Shown in pieces: positions 5,165 through 5,207 of a stretch of 5,207 nucleotides of DNA. The first letter of the stretch is position 1; each line of letters starts with the position of its first letter. Position numbers and translations under genes: made by a program. The notes under the pieces are model-generated. The model ran no database searches and was not told the DNA's origin. It saw nothing but the letters and a program-made list of their open reading frames with translations. Source of the stretch: an uncultured Muribaculaceae bacterium (GTDB taxonomy: Bacteria; Bacteroidota; Bacteroidia; Bacteroidales; Muribaculaceae); NCBI GenBank assembly GCA_910586175.1, contig CAJUIJ010000173.1, positions 1-5,207 on the forward strand, written 5' to 3'.

Positions 5165-5207
5165 AATTTTTTTTCAAAGATCGAATTTTAATGATTAGAG
5201 ATAGAAC

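Noticed and set aside
5191..5207. Possible gene start at the right edge
   Set aside because: ATG 5191 is open for only five codons, too little to call a coding region, though it is noted with the promoter candidate.

Overview
The window reads as a chromosomal segment of a Bacteroidales bacterium, plausibly Muribaculaceae or a relative. The family guess is inference. Base composition is moderately AT-rich, promoter-like sequences fit the Bacteroidetes pattern (TTTG, about 19-21 nt, TAnnTTTG), and most starts lack a Shine-Dalgarno sequence. Four full-length protein genes are well supported: a divergent Crp/Fnr-type regulator (286-981, +), a NupG-type nucleoside:H+ symporter (1328-2686, +), the 16S rRNA methyltransferase RsmE (2683-3390, +, overlapping the transporter stop by ATGA), and a YbdG-like MscS-family channel (5029-3518, -), which converges on rsmE.

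The most unusual region is the leader of the Crp/Fnr gene (about 164-289). A 19-bp AT-rich dyad abuts a TAAATTTG box. The predicted RNA then carries three related 13-nt segments that allow two mutually exclusive hairpins. H1 (211-223 with 250-262) presents a perfect AGGAGGT ribosome-binding site and an 8-codon ORF (MKNSLLKF, 244-270) in its loop. H2 (208-232 with 265-289) is longer and would bury both that ribosome-binding site and the AUG of the regulator. The arrangement resembles a translational attenuator or leader-peptide switch. I know of no named example in this family.

The 346-base gap between the regulator and the transporter holds a good promoter (1021-1051). It also holds a 206-bp element bounded by 20-bp perfect terminal inverted repeats (1097-1302), probably a MITE-like insertion, lying in the 5' untranslated region of the nupG-rsmE operon. 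The 127-base gap between the convergent rsmE and mscS genes is dominated by a very GC-rich 81-base palindrome with 25-bp perfect arms (3413-3493). This is a candidate dispersed palindromic repeat that could also act as a shared 3' boundary.

The right end (5030-5207) is the upstream region of the channel gene. It has a weak rightward promoter candidate with a 13-bp dyad in its spacer, possibly serving a gene that begins at or beyond the right edge. Apart from the nupG-rsmE operon, the genes have no evident common pathway. I saw no tRNA, rRNA or CRISPR array and no transposase gene.
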